DNA of 64,000 nucleotides from Typha latifolia (lineage: Eukaryota; Streptophyta; Magnoliopsida; Poales; Typhaceae): the NCBI GenBank assembly GCA_019914945.1, contig CM034105.1:8804001-8868000 (forward strand), written 5' to 3'. Made by a program: the position numbers and the translations under genes. Below the pieces are notes generated by a model. That model made no database searches. It saw nothing but the letters and a program-made list of their open reading frames with translations, and was not told the origin of the DNA. Below, piece by piece: positions 1-23,066 of the stretch (position 1 is the stretch's first letter; the number at the start of each line of letters is the position of its first letter).

Positions 1-472
1 CCTCCTATCTTTTCTCTAGACTCCTCCCTCCTCCCTCTTCACCATCCTTCCACCTCTACCGTTGGCAAGGTTTCTTCTCGCTTCTAATCTTCCTTGACTG
101 TCGAGCCACCCCTCTTATTTGGGATCTCAACCACTTCGTTCCCTTCGTCTATTTCCGTTAATCACTTCCATAATCCACCCTCATCTCCATACCTATCCAT
201 AACCCTAACATCTACTCCACCCGTCACCACCACCATCACCCACGTTATTCCGTATTTTCGTCCCTGCTACAGTTCGAATTTGCGAAGGGCATAAATAAGA
301 AAGCTCTATATTAGGAAAATATGGAACCAACTCAATTGGTTTCGTAATTTTATAACTTCTGCAGAATATCTGACGAATATTTTCTCATGGTTGCACGGAC
401 TGCTTCCTACAATAAATTCAGATCTTAAGGAATTGTTCCGTAGCCGATTTTTTGGTTCTAGATCCTATCAAT
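1..472 (+). mobile_element. LTR end (family H), truncated by window start
   Basis: Pyrimidine-rich leader followed by AT-rich sequence, ending ...CCTATCA immediately before primer-binding-site-like sequence. The same sequence recurs in reverse complement at about 3650-4090. Both facts fit the R-U5 part of a plus-oriented 5' LTR whose U3 lies to the left of the window. The small open frame at 94-294 has no recognisable product and is LTR sequence. The internal coding region expected on its right is absent. Confidence 0.6.
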
Positions 473-505
473 TGGTACCAGAGCCCTATCAATTGGTATC
501 GGAGC
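473..505 (+). other. Duplicated primer-binding site (initiator Met tRNA type)
   Basis: TGGTACCAGAGC (473-484) and TGGTATCGGAGC (494-505) each resemble the plant retrotransposon primer-binding site TGGTATCAGAGC, complementary to the initiator methionine tRNA 3' end. They lie in two copies of a 21-bp unit starting CCTATCAATTGG. One site is normal; two in tandem is unusual. Confidence 0.65.
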
Positions 506-1149
506 CCTATCAGGTTGTTACATTCTTCACTATCTTTTAATCTTTTTTTTTTATACAAGTCTTTCTAGTCGTTCTTTAATTAATAAAGTAAGAGACTAAT
601 TAGAGATAGTGGTGAGATTTTTAGGATTAGTTATTCAGCTATTCGTTTGACTTACCGATAAGTATGTGAATCCATTTAGTTATTCTAATGGTAGACAGAA
701 AAGGAATATACAGCTTGAAAGAACCTAATCTATGCTGCAAATAAGTTAACAAGTATCTTGTTGTGGATACTGCAAATTAGCAAAGTATTAGTATAATAAC
801 CCAAATAGGGTAAAAAAATCTGTTGGGCATGACGCGACCGGCCTCGCTATGTCCGACCTCATGCACAGCATGCTATGGCAGCAGTGGGGGTGCCACGCAC
901 CTCCACCGAGCCACGCTACTACATGCCGTGACGACGCGTGGAGGTGGGACCCGGCCCATCAGCCACTCCGCCGCCGCCACGTGACCAGCTCTCTCTCTCT
1001 CTAATATTCTTTTTCTCTCTCTCTTTCTCGCATTCTCCCAACCTCTTTCTCTCTCTATCTCTCTCTCCATCTAGTGCACCAGCAGTCACCAGCTGCTGGA
1101 AAAAGTCCTCGTTGGCCCTTTTGTCCGCCGGCGAGCCTCTCTATCTCCT

Positions 1150-1183
<34 letters not shown>

Positions 1184-1929
1184 TTATCGGTTTGCTCTCG
1201 GGACGCCGAAGGTTTGAGCTGCCAGCGAGAGGCCGGCCGCTGAGTGGCCACCAGCGGCCGTACCCCTCCCCTACGGCCCAACCCCCTTTCCTTTCTTTCT
1301 CCTTCATTTTTCTTTTTCTTCTTCTTCTTCTTCTTCTCCTCCTCCTCCTCCTCCTTTCCTTCTTTCCTCCTCTCGGATTGCACCCTGTAAGAGGTGCTAG
1401 GCTGAGCCCAGCATTGTGTATATTTTTATATATATATATGCATATTATTTATTACTAATTATATTTGTTTATGTTATTAATTATTCAATTAGTTTAGTTA
1501 ATTTAATGTATTTAATTTATATGAATTAAATCTAATTATATCATGTTTAGCAAAATAACTACAACATAAAATACTATTTTAATCCTAGGTAGGTAATAGT
1601 AATTATTAGGGTTATGTACATATATTCTTGCATAATTATTTGCAGTAATTTAATTCTTACTTTCTTAATTATTAAAGAGAATAATAGACAGATAATTATG
1701 TTTTAAATACATTATTAAATAATATAATTATGGTTAATAAATAACAAAACAAATATAGAAATGAAGAGTACATGATTACAAGAAGAAATTTTAGCCGGGT
1801 TAATTTTAATGAATAGAAAGATTGACATTATTTGTTATAAATAATTTCATATCCCAACCCCTATGTTCAAGACCTTGTGGACTTAGCTATCAAGGCATGA
1901 TCATTGTCGTAGCAACGTGAATGAGTGGT
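506..1929. other. Non-coding, AT-rich DNA with a CT-rich block
   Basis: No gene is recognisable. About 820-985 is GC-rich (CACG/GCATG words). 985-1380 is CT-rich microsatellite sequence, including CT runs near 988-1030 and 1150-1182 and (CTT)n/(CTC)n near 1317-1353. The open frames here (938-1243 and its antisense partners) are low-complexity Ser/Leu or Arg/Glu translations of that tract. CT-rich leaders of this kind also occur in the LTRs elsewhere in this window, so this is probably retroelement-derived. Confidence 0.4.
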
Positions 1930-3396
1930 TGTTTGGTATTTGCAGTGGTGGTGAGTAATCTTATCCCCTAGATGCCTTTCTCAAATTAGGATATATTATA
2001 TATTATGTACTTGCATGTTTTGGCCTCCAGTATGATTATATGACTTTATCTAGAGATGATTACAGTCGAGCATATTTTTATCATGCATCTAATTAGGCTG
2101 ATCTTGGATATGAGTATGATGATGATAAATAGAGATGATGAAAGATGATTATACTGTTATAATGTTATGTCCAGTTGATCTGTAGCATAAGTATGCATGT
2201 AATAGATTAGCATGAGTATGCATTTGTTGACTACATGATCGGAGACTATATTGCATTATTTTTCTCTTGATTTCTATTCCACCTAAATTCCTATTATGCA
2301 TTAACTTGTTATTGTATTGGATATATGCATATGATTTGTTATTTAGAAAGAAAACATGAAATGTGATTGATAGGATAGTTGATAGAAAGCGTGAGGATAC
2401 CCGAGTGGGCACGAGGGTTAGGATGCGCTTGGTGGATAATTGATCGCTTGACAAAGTCGCGATCCTGTTGGCCTTACGGGCATGATGTTGAGACCGAGTA
2501 CCGAGTGTTGACTATGCACAGTGGTCTAGTATGATGATGACATATAGAGATGATATTGATGACTGATATATTGAGAACTACATATAATTTTATTCTCATC
2601 TGAATACCTGATTATTAAATAATCAATTTACATCATATATGGTTGCATTTGATATAATAGCATGGTCATAGACGGCATGTATCATGTGTCATATTTGAGA
2701 GAGAGTTATGATGATACTATGGCATGGAGATTTGTTTACTTATTGTCGAGGATTATATGCTTTTATCAGTTATGACATGTTATCTACAATTCAATATTAT
2801 TGAAGTTACATTTATACTCTCATTCATAACATGATGCTCTTTCTGATTCATATTATTAAGTACATAATTTACTCTTTGTTTGGCTTCACTAATTCAGTGT
2901 AAGGTCTATTCACTAAGCCTTTAGCTCATGACTCTCTTTATTTTCTCCTTTCCAAAAACTCAGGTGAACGAGTAGAGCAGGATACTCCCTTAGAGATCTT
3001 ACCAATGGGTGAAGAGTAGTGTGTGGTTAGTATTATGCGCTAGATGTGTTATCTTATTTGATGTATTAGTAGACATCCTCCAAAGTGTGTCTTTATCCTT
3101 GTCTTATATTCTAGTAAGTGACTTTGTAGTTGTATAATTATGTATATACTACCGTTGTGTATATGTGGTGGTGAAAAGCTCTTGATGATGTGTTGTGGCC
3201 TGTGTGGGGCCCAAGTAAAGTTATCCATATACTGTTGACAATTAGACTTGTGTTATTCTTAGTTTACATTTTGTGGATAAATTTATGATGTTGATACAGA
3301 TTTATTTGATTGTTAGTAACTCCAAATAGTCAGGTGCCATGCACGTGCCATATGGGCTCATGCCATGCACGTGTTTATGGTTGTGGGTGTTACAAT
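1930..3396 (+). mobile_element. LTR fragment, family G, copy 1
   Basis: About 1.47 kb that reappears in reverse complement at 18394-20056. The end reads ...GGGTGTTACA at 3396, matching the TG...CA rule for LTR ends. Shared landmarks are the 'ctattcactaagcctttagc' stretch near 2908, the 'gagcaggatactcc' stretch near 2977 and the 'gtggggcccaagtaaag' stretch near 3204. There is no coding capacity. Confidence 0.6.
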
Positions 3397-3649
3397 TAGT
3401 GAGTATAAATGTATCTAAAATGTTTTAATAAGGTAGTATCTCTCTCTCTCTCTCTCTTCTGATTCTCCTTTTTTCTTATCATATTTCATAGTTAACTAAC
3501 TACGAATTTTGTAAAAAGATTGTGAATTACCGCCAAAATTTCATGGTTAATTTACAAATTTCACAATTAATTTATAAATTTCACATATATATAGCTTGAA
3601 AAAATTGCAAATTTTCTCCTTTACATTAATTGACATGAGCTTTTGACGG

Positions 3650-4400
3650 GGCTACGGAACAATTCCTTTCAGATCTGAATTTATTGCGAGAAGCAGTCCG
3701 CGCAACCGAGGTAAAATATTCACCTAATATTCTCCCATAGTCAGCAAATTACGAAACCAAGTGAAATCGATCCATAACTCCCTGATCTACGTTTTTCGTA
3801 TTTACTCCCTTCGTAGATTTGAACTACAACTGGGACGAAAGTATGATTTAATGCGGATGAAGATGGTGGTGACGGGTGGAGTGAAAGTTAGGGTTATGAA
3901 TGATAATGGAGATGAGGGTGGATGGGTGATGTTGTTTAAGGGATAAAGACAAAGGGGAAAAGTAGTTGAGATCCCAAAGAAGGGGGAGGACTCGACAGAC
4001 GAGAGAGATTAGAAATTAGGAGAGACCTTGTTAATGGTAGAGGCAGTAGGTTGGTGAAGAAGGAGGAGGAAGATTAGGGTAGAGAGAAGATAGAGAGGCA
4101 AGAAACCAATATTCCAATAGCATAATGATTTTGGCTGTCATCCACACCTTTATAGAAGCTAGCCAACAAGCCCTAATAACAATAACTAACCCTAATCCTA
4201 GTGGAATCTCGCTGATCGTGTTCGAGCACGCCCGATCGCGTTCGAACGCACAAAAAGCGTTCTCTGTCGATGTGAATGTGATGCAGGCATTCGAACGTGC
4301 CTGACCGCGTTCGGACGCGCATTTCGCGTTCTCTGTTTTTGCGAACCTGATACCGGTGTTCGCAAGGGCGTTCGAACGCAACCTACAGAAATTTTATTTT
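3650..4400 (-). mobile_element. LTR, family H, inverted copy
   Basis: Bases 3650-4090 are the diverged reverse complement of 1-445. On the minus strand the LTR continues upstream to about 4400 through a promoter-like stretch (ataaag near 4152) and a run of GTTCGAACGC-type inverted repeats (4210-4380). The open frame at 4031-4381 is this LTR and not a gene. Confidence 0.55.
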
Positions 4401-6250
4401 AATAAAAATAAATAACTAGTACAATAAGAAAAGACTATAACAAAGTGTATCAACTTTCTTTACCATTAGTAATCTACATAGGGATATACATACTTCTTTT
4501 AGCTTGTAAAATATAAGCAATTGTGATAATTGTGAATCAAATTATACGGGGCAAGTTTGTACGAGAGGCTTATATAGAATTAGAAAGGTATTGATGATCA
4601 TGAAATATCTCCAAATATGGTCGTATCTCTCTTACGTTGTTTATTTATAAAATTCGCAGTTAACATGGAAATTTTTTTACTCTACCCTTCTACTTATTTT
4701 TCTATATTACACTACTTCACTACCTTATTTTCATTGTATGAGAGGCTTGTGTAGAATTATTTTCAATAAAAAAAAGAAAAAGACAAAGAATGTTAATAAT
4801 ATAAATGCAAAATTTGTAAATTAACTGTATCGATGTTCACTTATTTGAAAGATTGATTATAGCATTTGGTTCTTTTAGCTCTTTCAATTGGAAAAAAAAA
4901 TCTCATGTACACTTAAAAAATTGTGTTAGGTAAATAAAAGTGCTCAGGTACATTAAAAGGATATTAGTGATTATGAAAAGTCTCCAAAAGTTTAAATAGT
5001 ATAGTATATCTTTTACTTCTCCTCATCCACCTTCTTTTTATAATTATAATTAATAGTTTATTTACAAAATTCGTAGATAACTTTACAAATTATTTTACTC
5101 TACTTATTCTTCTATATCTCTACCACCTTATTTCTCTTATATAAAAAGCTTGTATAGAATATTTCTAGTGAGGACTATAAGTATGGATGATTTTTTAACT
5201 CTTTCAATTTGGAAACAATCTAATGTATAGTTATTGTGTTAGATAAATAAAGTGCTCATAACTAAATATCGCACCTTTTTTGTTACACATATTAAGTTCA
5301 TTTTAGGCAGTATCTCTTTCACTTTTTTTATCCTCTTTCTTAATTTGATCGTAGTTTTTAGTTAATATACAAATTTTATAAATTAACTATGAATTTTGTA
5401 GAAAAACTATGAATTATAGTTAGAAAAATAAGTAAAGATGATTCTTTTAGCTCTTTCAATAAGAGAACAATCTAAGGTATAATTAAGAAAAGTGCTCATA
5501 ACTAGATATCGCACCTTATTTGCAACACGTTAAGTTTTTATTTAGAGAAAACCAAGCAATTCAAATTAAATATACCAACTATATCATAGATATGCGAACA
5601 TCATAAATAAATGAATGTTTTTCTAGCAAAGCTTCAATTCCTATCCCGTCCACCATTGGAATAACCGGATGAAAAAAAGGAGAAGAAGAAAAGAGAAAGT
5701 AGTGACAATTATTTTCGGTAGGGAACATAAGTAAGGATGATTCCTTTAGCTCTTTCATTTGGAAAACAATCTAATGTATAGTTAAGAAATTGTGTTAGAA
5801 AATGAAAGTGCTCATAACTAGATATTGCACCTTATTTGCAATGCATATTAAATTCATTTTAGACTCTTTCACTCTTTCTTATCCTCTTTCTTTTTCTGAC
5901 CATATTTCGCTGTTAATTTACAAATTTTGTAAATTAACTATAAATTTCATAAAAAAAACTGTGAATTATAATTAGAAAAGTAAGAAGGATGATAAAAGCA
6001 GCTCTTTCAATTAGGAAACAATCTAATGTATAGTTAATAAATTATGTTAAATAAATAAAAGTGCCCATAACTAAAAGATAGCACACCTTATTTGCAACAC
6101 ATTAAGTTTTTTTCAAAGAAAACTAACCAATTCGAATTAAATATACAGCTACATCTTATATATGCAAACGTCCATAAATAAATGTAAGTTTTCCTAACAA
6201 AACTTCAGTATTGAAATAATTGGACAAAACTTCTCTCTATTCTTATATTG
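4400..6250. repeat. Degenerate tandem repeat array, about 250-320 bp per unit
   Basis: A block beginning ttagctctttcaat and continuing 'aacaatctaatgtatagtta' and 'aagtgctcataactagatat' recurs near 4876, 5198, 5448, 5746 and 6000. Each is followed by AT-rich sequence with short inverted words such as acaaatttt/aaaatttgt. The units are diverged and vary in length. No coding sequence is seen. Confidence 0.65.
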
Positions 6251-7268
6251 TACTATCAACATCTAATGAGCACTAAATGGCAGAAGGACATCAAAAAAAA
6301 AAGTTTTATATGCAAAGGAAACAAAAACAAAAAAAGGCTTGAATGACAAAAATAATAACGTACTGTGTAAATTTCCCCTAATCTCTTGATATCTTTTTAT
6401 CTTTCGAACTTTAAATACCCAATGATTTCTTCTCCAAGAAAATGAAAGTGTAATAAGAGAAGACAAATTTCCGTTATCTCTTGATATCTTTTTATCTTTC
6501 AAACTTTAAACACCCAACGATTTCTTCTCCAAGAAAATGTAAGTGTAAAAAGAGAGAGCACTCGGCGGCCTCTTCTTGTTCTTGCTTGCTTGAAGAGGTG
6601 GGAGATGAATGCACATCGCCTCTTGTCTATTGCAACAATGAGTTAAAAGCAGAGTACTAAATTGACAGTTGGTTGAGTGTTGTCTTATTAATACTCAATA
6701 TTGTCTTATTAAGCTAAAATACCTCGGTGGTATAAAATAACTTTAGGAAGTACGTACTACTAAACTAGTTTTAAAATAAATTATTATTTGGATATTAAAC
6801 TAGTATAGACCTTACTATAATAGAAAAAAATTATGCTTATACTATATCAAAACGGAGCCCTTATTCCAAGAAAAAATTAAAAAATATCACAGCATCAACA
6901 TTAGTAAATATACCTCACTATAAGAAACTGGGATAGCATCAACATTAGTAAATATACCTCCACTGCAATACAGCGTACATAAATCATACATATGGTTCAA
7001 GAAACTAACCATTTTTCTACTGTACCAGTTGTATGTTAAAAGCCATCAACTGCAATCCCAGTGTGAGAAAGTCGTATATAGTGCAAGAAGCTAACCACAT
7101 CTCAACTGGGTGGTACAAGGAAAGACTGAATTTTACCAAAATAAAGCATTTGGCCTTCAGAACTTGGACTGGCAAACTGACAGTTGCGAAAAGCTGAGTA
7201 GGCTATTAATTAGTAACATAACCACTGAAACAAAACAATTGGCTGTTATTGCCGCCCATCAAGAGTGA
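6251..7268. other. 3' flank of the RH30 gene with short tandem duplications
   Basis: A unit of about 95 bp is present twice (about 6370-6464 and 6465-6560), and a 26-bp block 'agcatcaacattagtaaata...' is repeated at about 6892 and 6933. The 3' untranslated region of RH30 should lie in the right part, immediately below 7269. I could not place the cleavage site with confidence. Confidence 0.45.
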
Positions 7269-16983
<9,715 letters not shown>

Positions 16984-18390
16984 CTTTCTTGTTCCTTGGA
17001 TTTGCGAGGCTATCTCCGGCCTCTGGTCTCGTGATGTGAAAAGAGCAACTAGGGTTTTCGCGCGGACCGCCGGGTATATTAAAAGGAGGAAGTTTGTTCA
17101 ATAAGCGGTGATTTGATGACGACACATTTCCATTGTCTTTTTTTTTTATGTCGACTCATTTTAGGTTTCCTTGAAGTGTTTTTTTTTTTTCCTCTACCAT
17201 CGGAGAAATGTACAGACTGTGTAATACATTCCAAAGTTATTATTTCTATAATTCACAGTTATATATCATGTTTAATTTTTATCTAAACTATAAGGCGGCA
17301 ATATATAATTATACTATTTTGTCACTTTTTATCTCGAATTAGACCATGGTGATTTTCCTTTATTTTTTGGTGGGAGACAAATGTATTCCAATTGTACTTC
17401 TCAAAAACAAAATAAATTTTTTTTCACAAAAAATTAGTACATTTTTTAACCCAAGGAATTAAATACTCATCCTCTTTATCTTCCTCTTAGAAGCATTTTG
17501 TCTAAATTTATTTTGTTATTATCATCTTCATAAACCATGTACAAGCTTATATCATGAGAAATAAAATTATAGAATACTTGATAATATTTCCAATGCATTG
17601 AAGGTAATACATATTAAAATACACATTATAAAGAATGATCAAAACACTAACCATATATACATTTCTTTTCTAAGTAGTCATCTTCAAACATATAGTTAGT
17701 CCCTTACAATATCGAATTTAAGGATTCTCTAATGCAAATCAGGTCAGATCGGATCGCATTATGAAGACATTGAATTCGATGAATCGAGTCTAGTTATCTT
17801 ATTTATTCTGTTTATATAGTTTAGTTAAAATCTAAGTATATTAGAGTTTATTTAATTAGCTAAATTTGTTAACTTCTGTCGGTCGATCATTCTGCTGGCA
17901 CCTTGCATTCACGCCTCTGTTTGGCTGCCACTTGGGGATGTAGTTGTAGAGAAAGAGAACCCGGCCACCTATTTTCATTCTACGTGGAGGGGCGCCCGAT
18001 TCGATCGACGAATTTGGCGAGCTGATTTGCTTTGATCTAGGAGAAAGCCCAGTCAGCCACATTTTTTATGCGCAATTTTAGGAAAATATTATGTAGATAT
18101 TTATTAGTTATTGAATATTATGAGACTCACTTGGAGAAGATCGAAGACGTCCTAATCTACAACTTTCGTATTCAAGGTTTCTCCATACTAGGACTCCATA
18201 TGTGGCATAATAAAGAAATATTCTAAGAAGGATAAGGAATGCTAATTTAGCTAAGTCATGTTTATATCTAGGTCATATTTATTTTTAATGTAAACCCTTA
18301 AGACAAGTCTAGTTAAATCATGTAAGTCACTAAGGCAAGTCCTAGTTCGAGTTGTATAAGCATTTAGGGCTAAGTCCGAATAGGACTCAT
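16984..18390. other. 5' flank of RH30 and AT-rich intergenic DNA
   Basis: The RH30 promoter and leader must lie to the right of 16983. A weak AT-rich box (ttttaatatac on the minus strand, about 17072-17088) is the only TATA-like candidate close to the ATG. From 17120 to 18390 the DNA is AT-rich. 17860-18060 is a GC-richer patch with an open frame I do not recognise, probably repeat-derived. Confidence 0.35.
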
Positions 18391-18393
18391 TAT

Positions 18394-20056
18394 GTGACAC
18401 CCAAACCCTAAACACGTGTATGGCACGAGACCACACAGCACGTGCGTAGCACCTGACCATTTGGTTAGTGACTAATAATCAAATAAATTTGTAGTAACAT
18501 CATAATTTTATCCACAATATCTAAACTAAGAATAACTCAAGTCTAGCTGTCAATAGCATACAGATAACCATACTTGGGCCCCACATACGCCACAACACAT
18601 CATCAAGAGCTTTTTACAACTACATATACACAACGGTGGTATATACATAATTATTCAAGTACAAAGTCACCTGCTAGCATATAAAATAGAGATAAAGACA
18701 TACTTTGGGGGATGTCCACTCATACATCAGAAAAGATAACTCATCTAACATATAACACTAACCACACTCTACTCTTCACCCACTAGCAAGACCTCCAACG
18801 GAGTATCCTGCTCCACTCGTATACTTGGGTTTTTGGAAAGGAGAAAACAAAAGAGTTATGAGCTAAAGGCTCAGTGAATAGACTTTACCCCGAATCAGTG
18901 AAGCCAAATAGAGGATAAATCAAATACTTGATAATATGAATCAGAAAAAGTATCATGTCATGAATAAGTAAATAAATATATCCTCAATACATAAATAAAA
19001 TATAAATAATATGTCATAACTGATAAAAGTGTATAATCCTCGACAATGAATAAACAAATCTCTATGTGATATTATTATCATAACTCTCTCTCAAATATGA
19101 CACATGATGCATGCCAATCATGACCATGCTATAATATCAAATGCAATCATATATGATGTATAATGACCACTCGATAATTAGAAAATCAGATGATAATAAA
19201 ATCATATGCATTTCTTAACATCTCAGTCATCAATGTCAGCTTTATATGTCAGCATCATACTAGACCACTGTGCACAGTCCACACCCGATACCCGGTCTCA
19301 ATATCATGTCTGAAGGCTAAGAGCATACTCCGCTACCCGCAAGAGTATCTCAAATATAACCATACATCGCCAACCGCTAGGGTATCAACATCCATTCAGA
19401 TCGGGTACCCATATAGTTGATAGAAACCTTGTGAGGATAACTTGCCACATATGCCCTAGCGAACGACATGTGTCCAAATGTCTACTGCACATATAGACTA
19501 ACGACCTTAGACGTAAGATCAATATGATCGCGACTATGTCGAGCGATCAATCATCTCCAGGCACGCCCTAACCCTCGCGCCCACTCGGGTATCCTCACGC
19601 TTTCTATTAACTATCCTATTAATCACATTTCATGTTTTCCTTCTAAATGATAGATCATATGCATATATTCAGTATGATAATAAGTCAATGCATAATAGAA
19701 ATTTATATGGAATAGGAATCAAGAGAAAATGATGCAATGTAGTCTCAAACTGTATCGTTAACACATGCATACTCATGCTAATCTATTACATGCATACTCA
19801 TGCTAGTATACAATCATAATAGTAGAATCATCTCCAATCATCTATATATATATCACCAATGTACTCATATCCCAGATCAATATAATTAAATGCATGATAA
19901 AATATACTCGACTGTAATCATCTCTAGATAAAATTATATAATAATACTGGAGGCCCAAACATGCATGTACATAATGTATAATATAACCTAATTTGAGAAA
20001 TGCGTCTATGGGATAAGACTACTCATCACCACTGCAAATACCAAACACCAGAAATT
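18394..20056 (-). mobile_element. LTR fragment, family G, copy 2
   Basis: Reverse complement of the sequence at 1930-3396, beginning TGTGACACCC on the plus strand, which is the complement of the family G end GGGTGTTACA. It is diverged, with small indels. The two copies lie in opposite orientation on either side of the RH30 gene. Confidence 0.6.
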
Positions 20057-21240
20057 AGATGCGGAAACATGTCATAAAGCATACAGAAATGAGAGTATAC
20101 ATACCCCTATCAAACCACATGACATATCCGTGCATCCAAAAGTTAAAGCATTTATAACTAATATAAAAGAAGTTGTAAGACATACCACTGCATATGACCA
20201 GCCAATAGTTAGATGATTGCATGATCAAAGGTAACCTATTTTCCTTTTAACCACTAAGAAGGCCAAAGCTATCTCAAAATATGATAAAAAGCAATTCTTC
20301 TATCATTGCAATGTGGAAAACAAAATACAATATGGTTTGGTATTTAGAAATATACAACGGGCCCAAACGAAAAGATGGTAGAGCAAAATAAAAATGCCAA
20401 TAGAAGCTAAAAATGATTAGAAAGTGGTGAAAGAATATGAGAGACAACTTCTTGGCACAACTAGTTTACAAGCATGAGGGGACATAACCAAACTACATAA
20501 ATGAATAATTATTGTGGTCATGTTCATTGTAGATTATAACAATCAGAAAAACAAGTCATCATTCAGTATTCAGGTATAATAATAAATAAGTTGACAAGGA
20601 GGAACTTCTATGTGACAATAGGAACTGCATATTATTTTCTTAAAAAAGACGGTACAAGATGACTAACCATTTTAAGAAATTTGGACTAACTGCATATTAT
20701 TTTCTTAAATATCCCACTTATTACTAATGAAATAAAATTTACACCCATAGATTGTAACAGTGGTAAAGTTTAAGTGAAATTCAAAAAATTTGTAACCTAT
20801 AAGATTTCTTTCAAAAGAAACAAAGGTTTGGTAATGAAATTCGAGACTAAAGACCAAAAGAGAAAATAATCATTATTGAATGCAAAAACCCAATAAGTAT
20901 GAACATAAAAAAATTAAACTTCTAATACTAATTTACCCTAAACGAGTGGAGATTTTGTTTTCCACCTTTCTCAAGGTTCTACAAGATGATACACAAATGG
21001 TGAAGAATTATGAAGACTGAAAAAAGGGATAGGAAAGTGGAGGACTGAAAAAGGAAGATTTGGATATAGATAATTTTAGGGCTCAATGTCGGGATCGATA
21101 TGTGAGGAGAGGAAGAAGGGAGGGAGCTTTTTGAGGGTATGATGTGTGAAAGGAAGTCAGATTGATGCATCAGGATAAATATAAGAACTGAAAAAAATCT
21201 CTTGGGGAGCACATACACTACACATGCGCATGCTTCACCC
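20057..21240. other. AT-rich intergenic DNA, no feature recognised
   Basis: No gene, RNA or clear repeat boundary seen. A short stretch ('aactgcatattattttctta') occurs twice, near 20625 and 20688. Confidence 0.3.
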
Positions 21241-22756
21241 TCTCCTTCTCTGGCACGCGGCGAGGAAGTTGCAAGAGTTTTGGCCGAATCCATCAAAATC
21301 AAATTTTGACTCTCTATAAATATAACCCTAAATTCGCCCCTCTCTTTTACCCCAACCCATTTTTTCCTCTCGTTCTTCCTCTTTTCTTCACCATTGAAGT
21401 TATCGCTATGGAAGCGAACCGTCGGAGCACCGCTGTAGCATTCGGAGACCACCACGCGACTCATCGATAAGCCTTCTCCCTCCCCCCTAAATTTAATTTA
21501 AGTTTAATATGGTAGATTCGAAATACCTATTTTGTGGGGTTGCATCTTTGTCAACGAATCACGCCGGCCAATAGCTTCGGGACACTGTCGCTCCGTCACT
21601 AGAAGCTTCACGTCATTGCCCTTGTGCTGTAGGTATTTCCTATTGGAGCCCTCGTGGTTCGAGTTGCCATCGGTCATAGATCCCACAACCGGTCACTATG
21701 GCGGATCTTCCCTCTCATCTTTCAAGTCGTCGAGGTTGCAAGGAAGGTGTTAGCATGGTCGGCGGACTGCCAGCGATAATGATTGCCGATGTTTCTCTCT
21801 CTCGTCGGTCCCTTCGATATGATGAAGGCAGACTCGGGCAACCCGAGTCTCATTTTCATCCCTTAAGAGATTTGAGTTGGGTTTGGATTTCGAATCCAAA
21901 GGACTCAGACTCAACTCATTTAACTTAATTAGATTGGGCCTTAAACCTAATCCATTCAAGTGATTGTTGGGTGTGTCATGGCCCAATTGTAGCCCAGCCC
22001 AACCAATTGGGTTTGATTTGGCCTAATTGAGAAATTTATTTAGTTTTAAATTTTAGAAATCATGATATTATTTAATTTAAAATTTTATTGTTATTATTAA
22101 AGGTGGTGATTTTTTACACGTGGACTAGAGATTAAAGATTTTAGTTGTTTTACCTAAACTCAAGTGAGTGGGTTTAGTTACATATTTATTTATATTGTAT
22201 TTCAAAATTTTTTTTATCTAATCACATATTTTTCTATGTGTAAATTTATTTATTATATTTTTTTGTATGTTTAATAATTCTAATTTTGTGTGCAAAATAT
22301 ACGATTCAGTGCGCTATACTCTATGCAACTAGCAAATTTTAGTGGGGAAAAACATAGCTAATATTTAGTATGACTTAAAGAACGGTCTTAGTATAGATCG
22401 CTTACAATTTTTCATGGTAACTCAAGTCTAACTACAAGTTTAGGGGAAAGTCCTATTTTAGATCACTATGGTGACTTTCTTAGGTGACTCTAGTGAAGTT
22501 CAAGTTAGATCAAAAGATTTTCTGAAATGATTCTAATCTCTCTTAATGGTTAATAAATGAGACAAAATGCATTTACCATATAGTGACATCTCCTAATGAC
22601 TATAACCGAATCAGTTATTAAGAAAAGCCCCAGGTGTCATCTCGATATGACTTCTAATTGATATACATCTATAAGGTACAGACCCAACTAAGAATGACGT
22701 TATTATTATTGAGAAAAATTCAATATGTTAGAACTAGACATGTTATGAGATATGAC

Positions 22757-22827
<71 letters not shown>

Positions 22828-23066
22828 GTTATTATTATCACCTTTCAATTTGTTTGGTCTTTATGTTTTAGACTATCTATTAATTCAATTTGTTTAAAAA
22901 CACATTAATGATGACATTAATTATTTTCATTATTATTAGATTAAATTATCAAAGTCAAGTTTTCTCATTAATTCTTATCATTATGTACTTAAAAAGTATT
23001 TATAAGATTTTGTGTATCTCAAGCACATTGAAGTATACAGCCAGTCATGATTTTGATTTTCTAGGG
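21240..23066 (+). mobile_element. LTR, family D, copy 1
   Basis: Diverged copy of the LTR at about 27400-29277. A TATA box (ATAAATA near 21316) is followed by 'taaccctaaa', a leader, the 'ttggagccctcgtg' block (near 21645) and, after an AT-rich stretch, the shared tail. The exact 5' end and any target duplication were not identified. Open frames at 21504-21986 are part of it. Confidence 0.55.
22760..22838. repeat. (ATT)n microsatellite inside LTR D copy 1
   Basis: About 26 repeats of TAT/ATT with one G interruption. The other copies of LTR D have only two to four ATT units at the same place. The poly-leucine open frame at 22658-22897 is its translation. Confidence 0.85.

Noticed and set aside
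938..1458. Several open frames over CT/GAA-rich DNA
   Set aside because: Ser/Leu- or Arg/Glu-rich translations of microsatellite sequence with no domain.
820..3396. A complete 2.6-kb solo LTR from TGTTGGGC to GTTACA
   Set aside because: The 5-bp flanks (aaatc and attag) do not match, so the left boundary cannot be supported. Only 1930-3396 is kept because it is repeated elsewhere.
22658..22897. Poly-leucine open frame
   Set aside because: Direct translation of the (ATT)n microsatellite.
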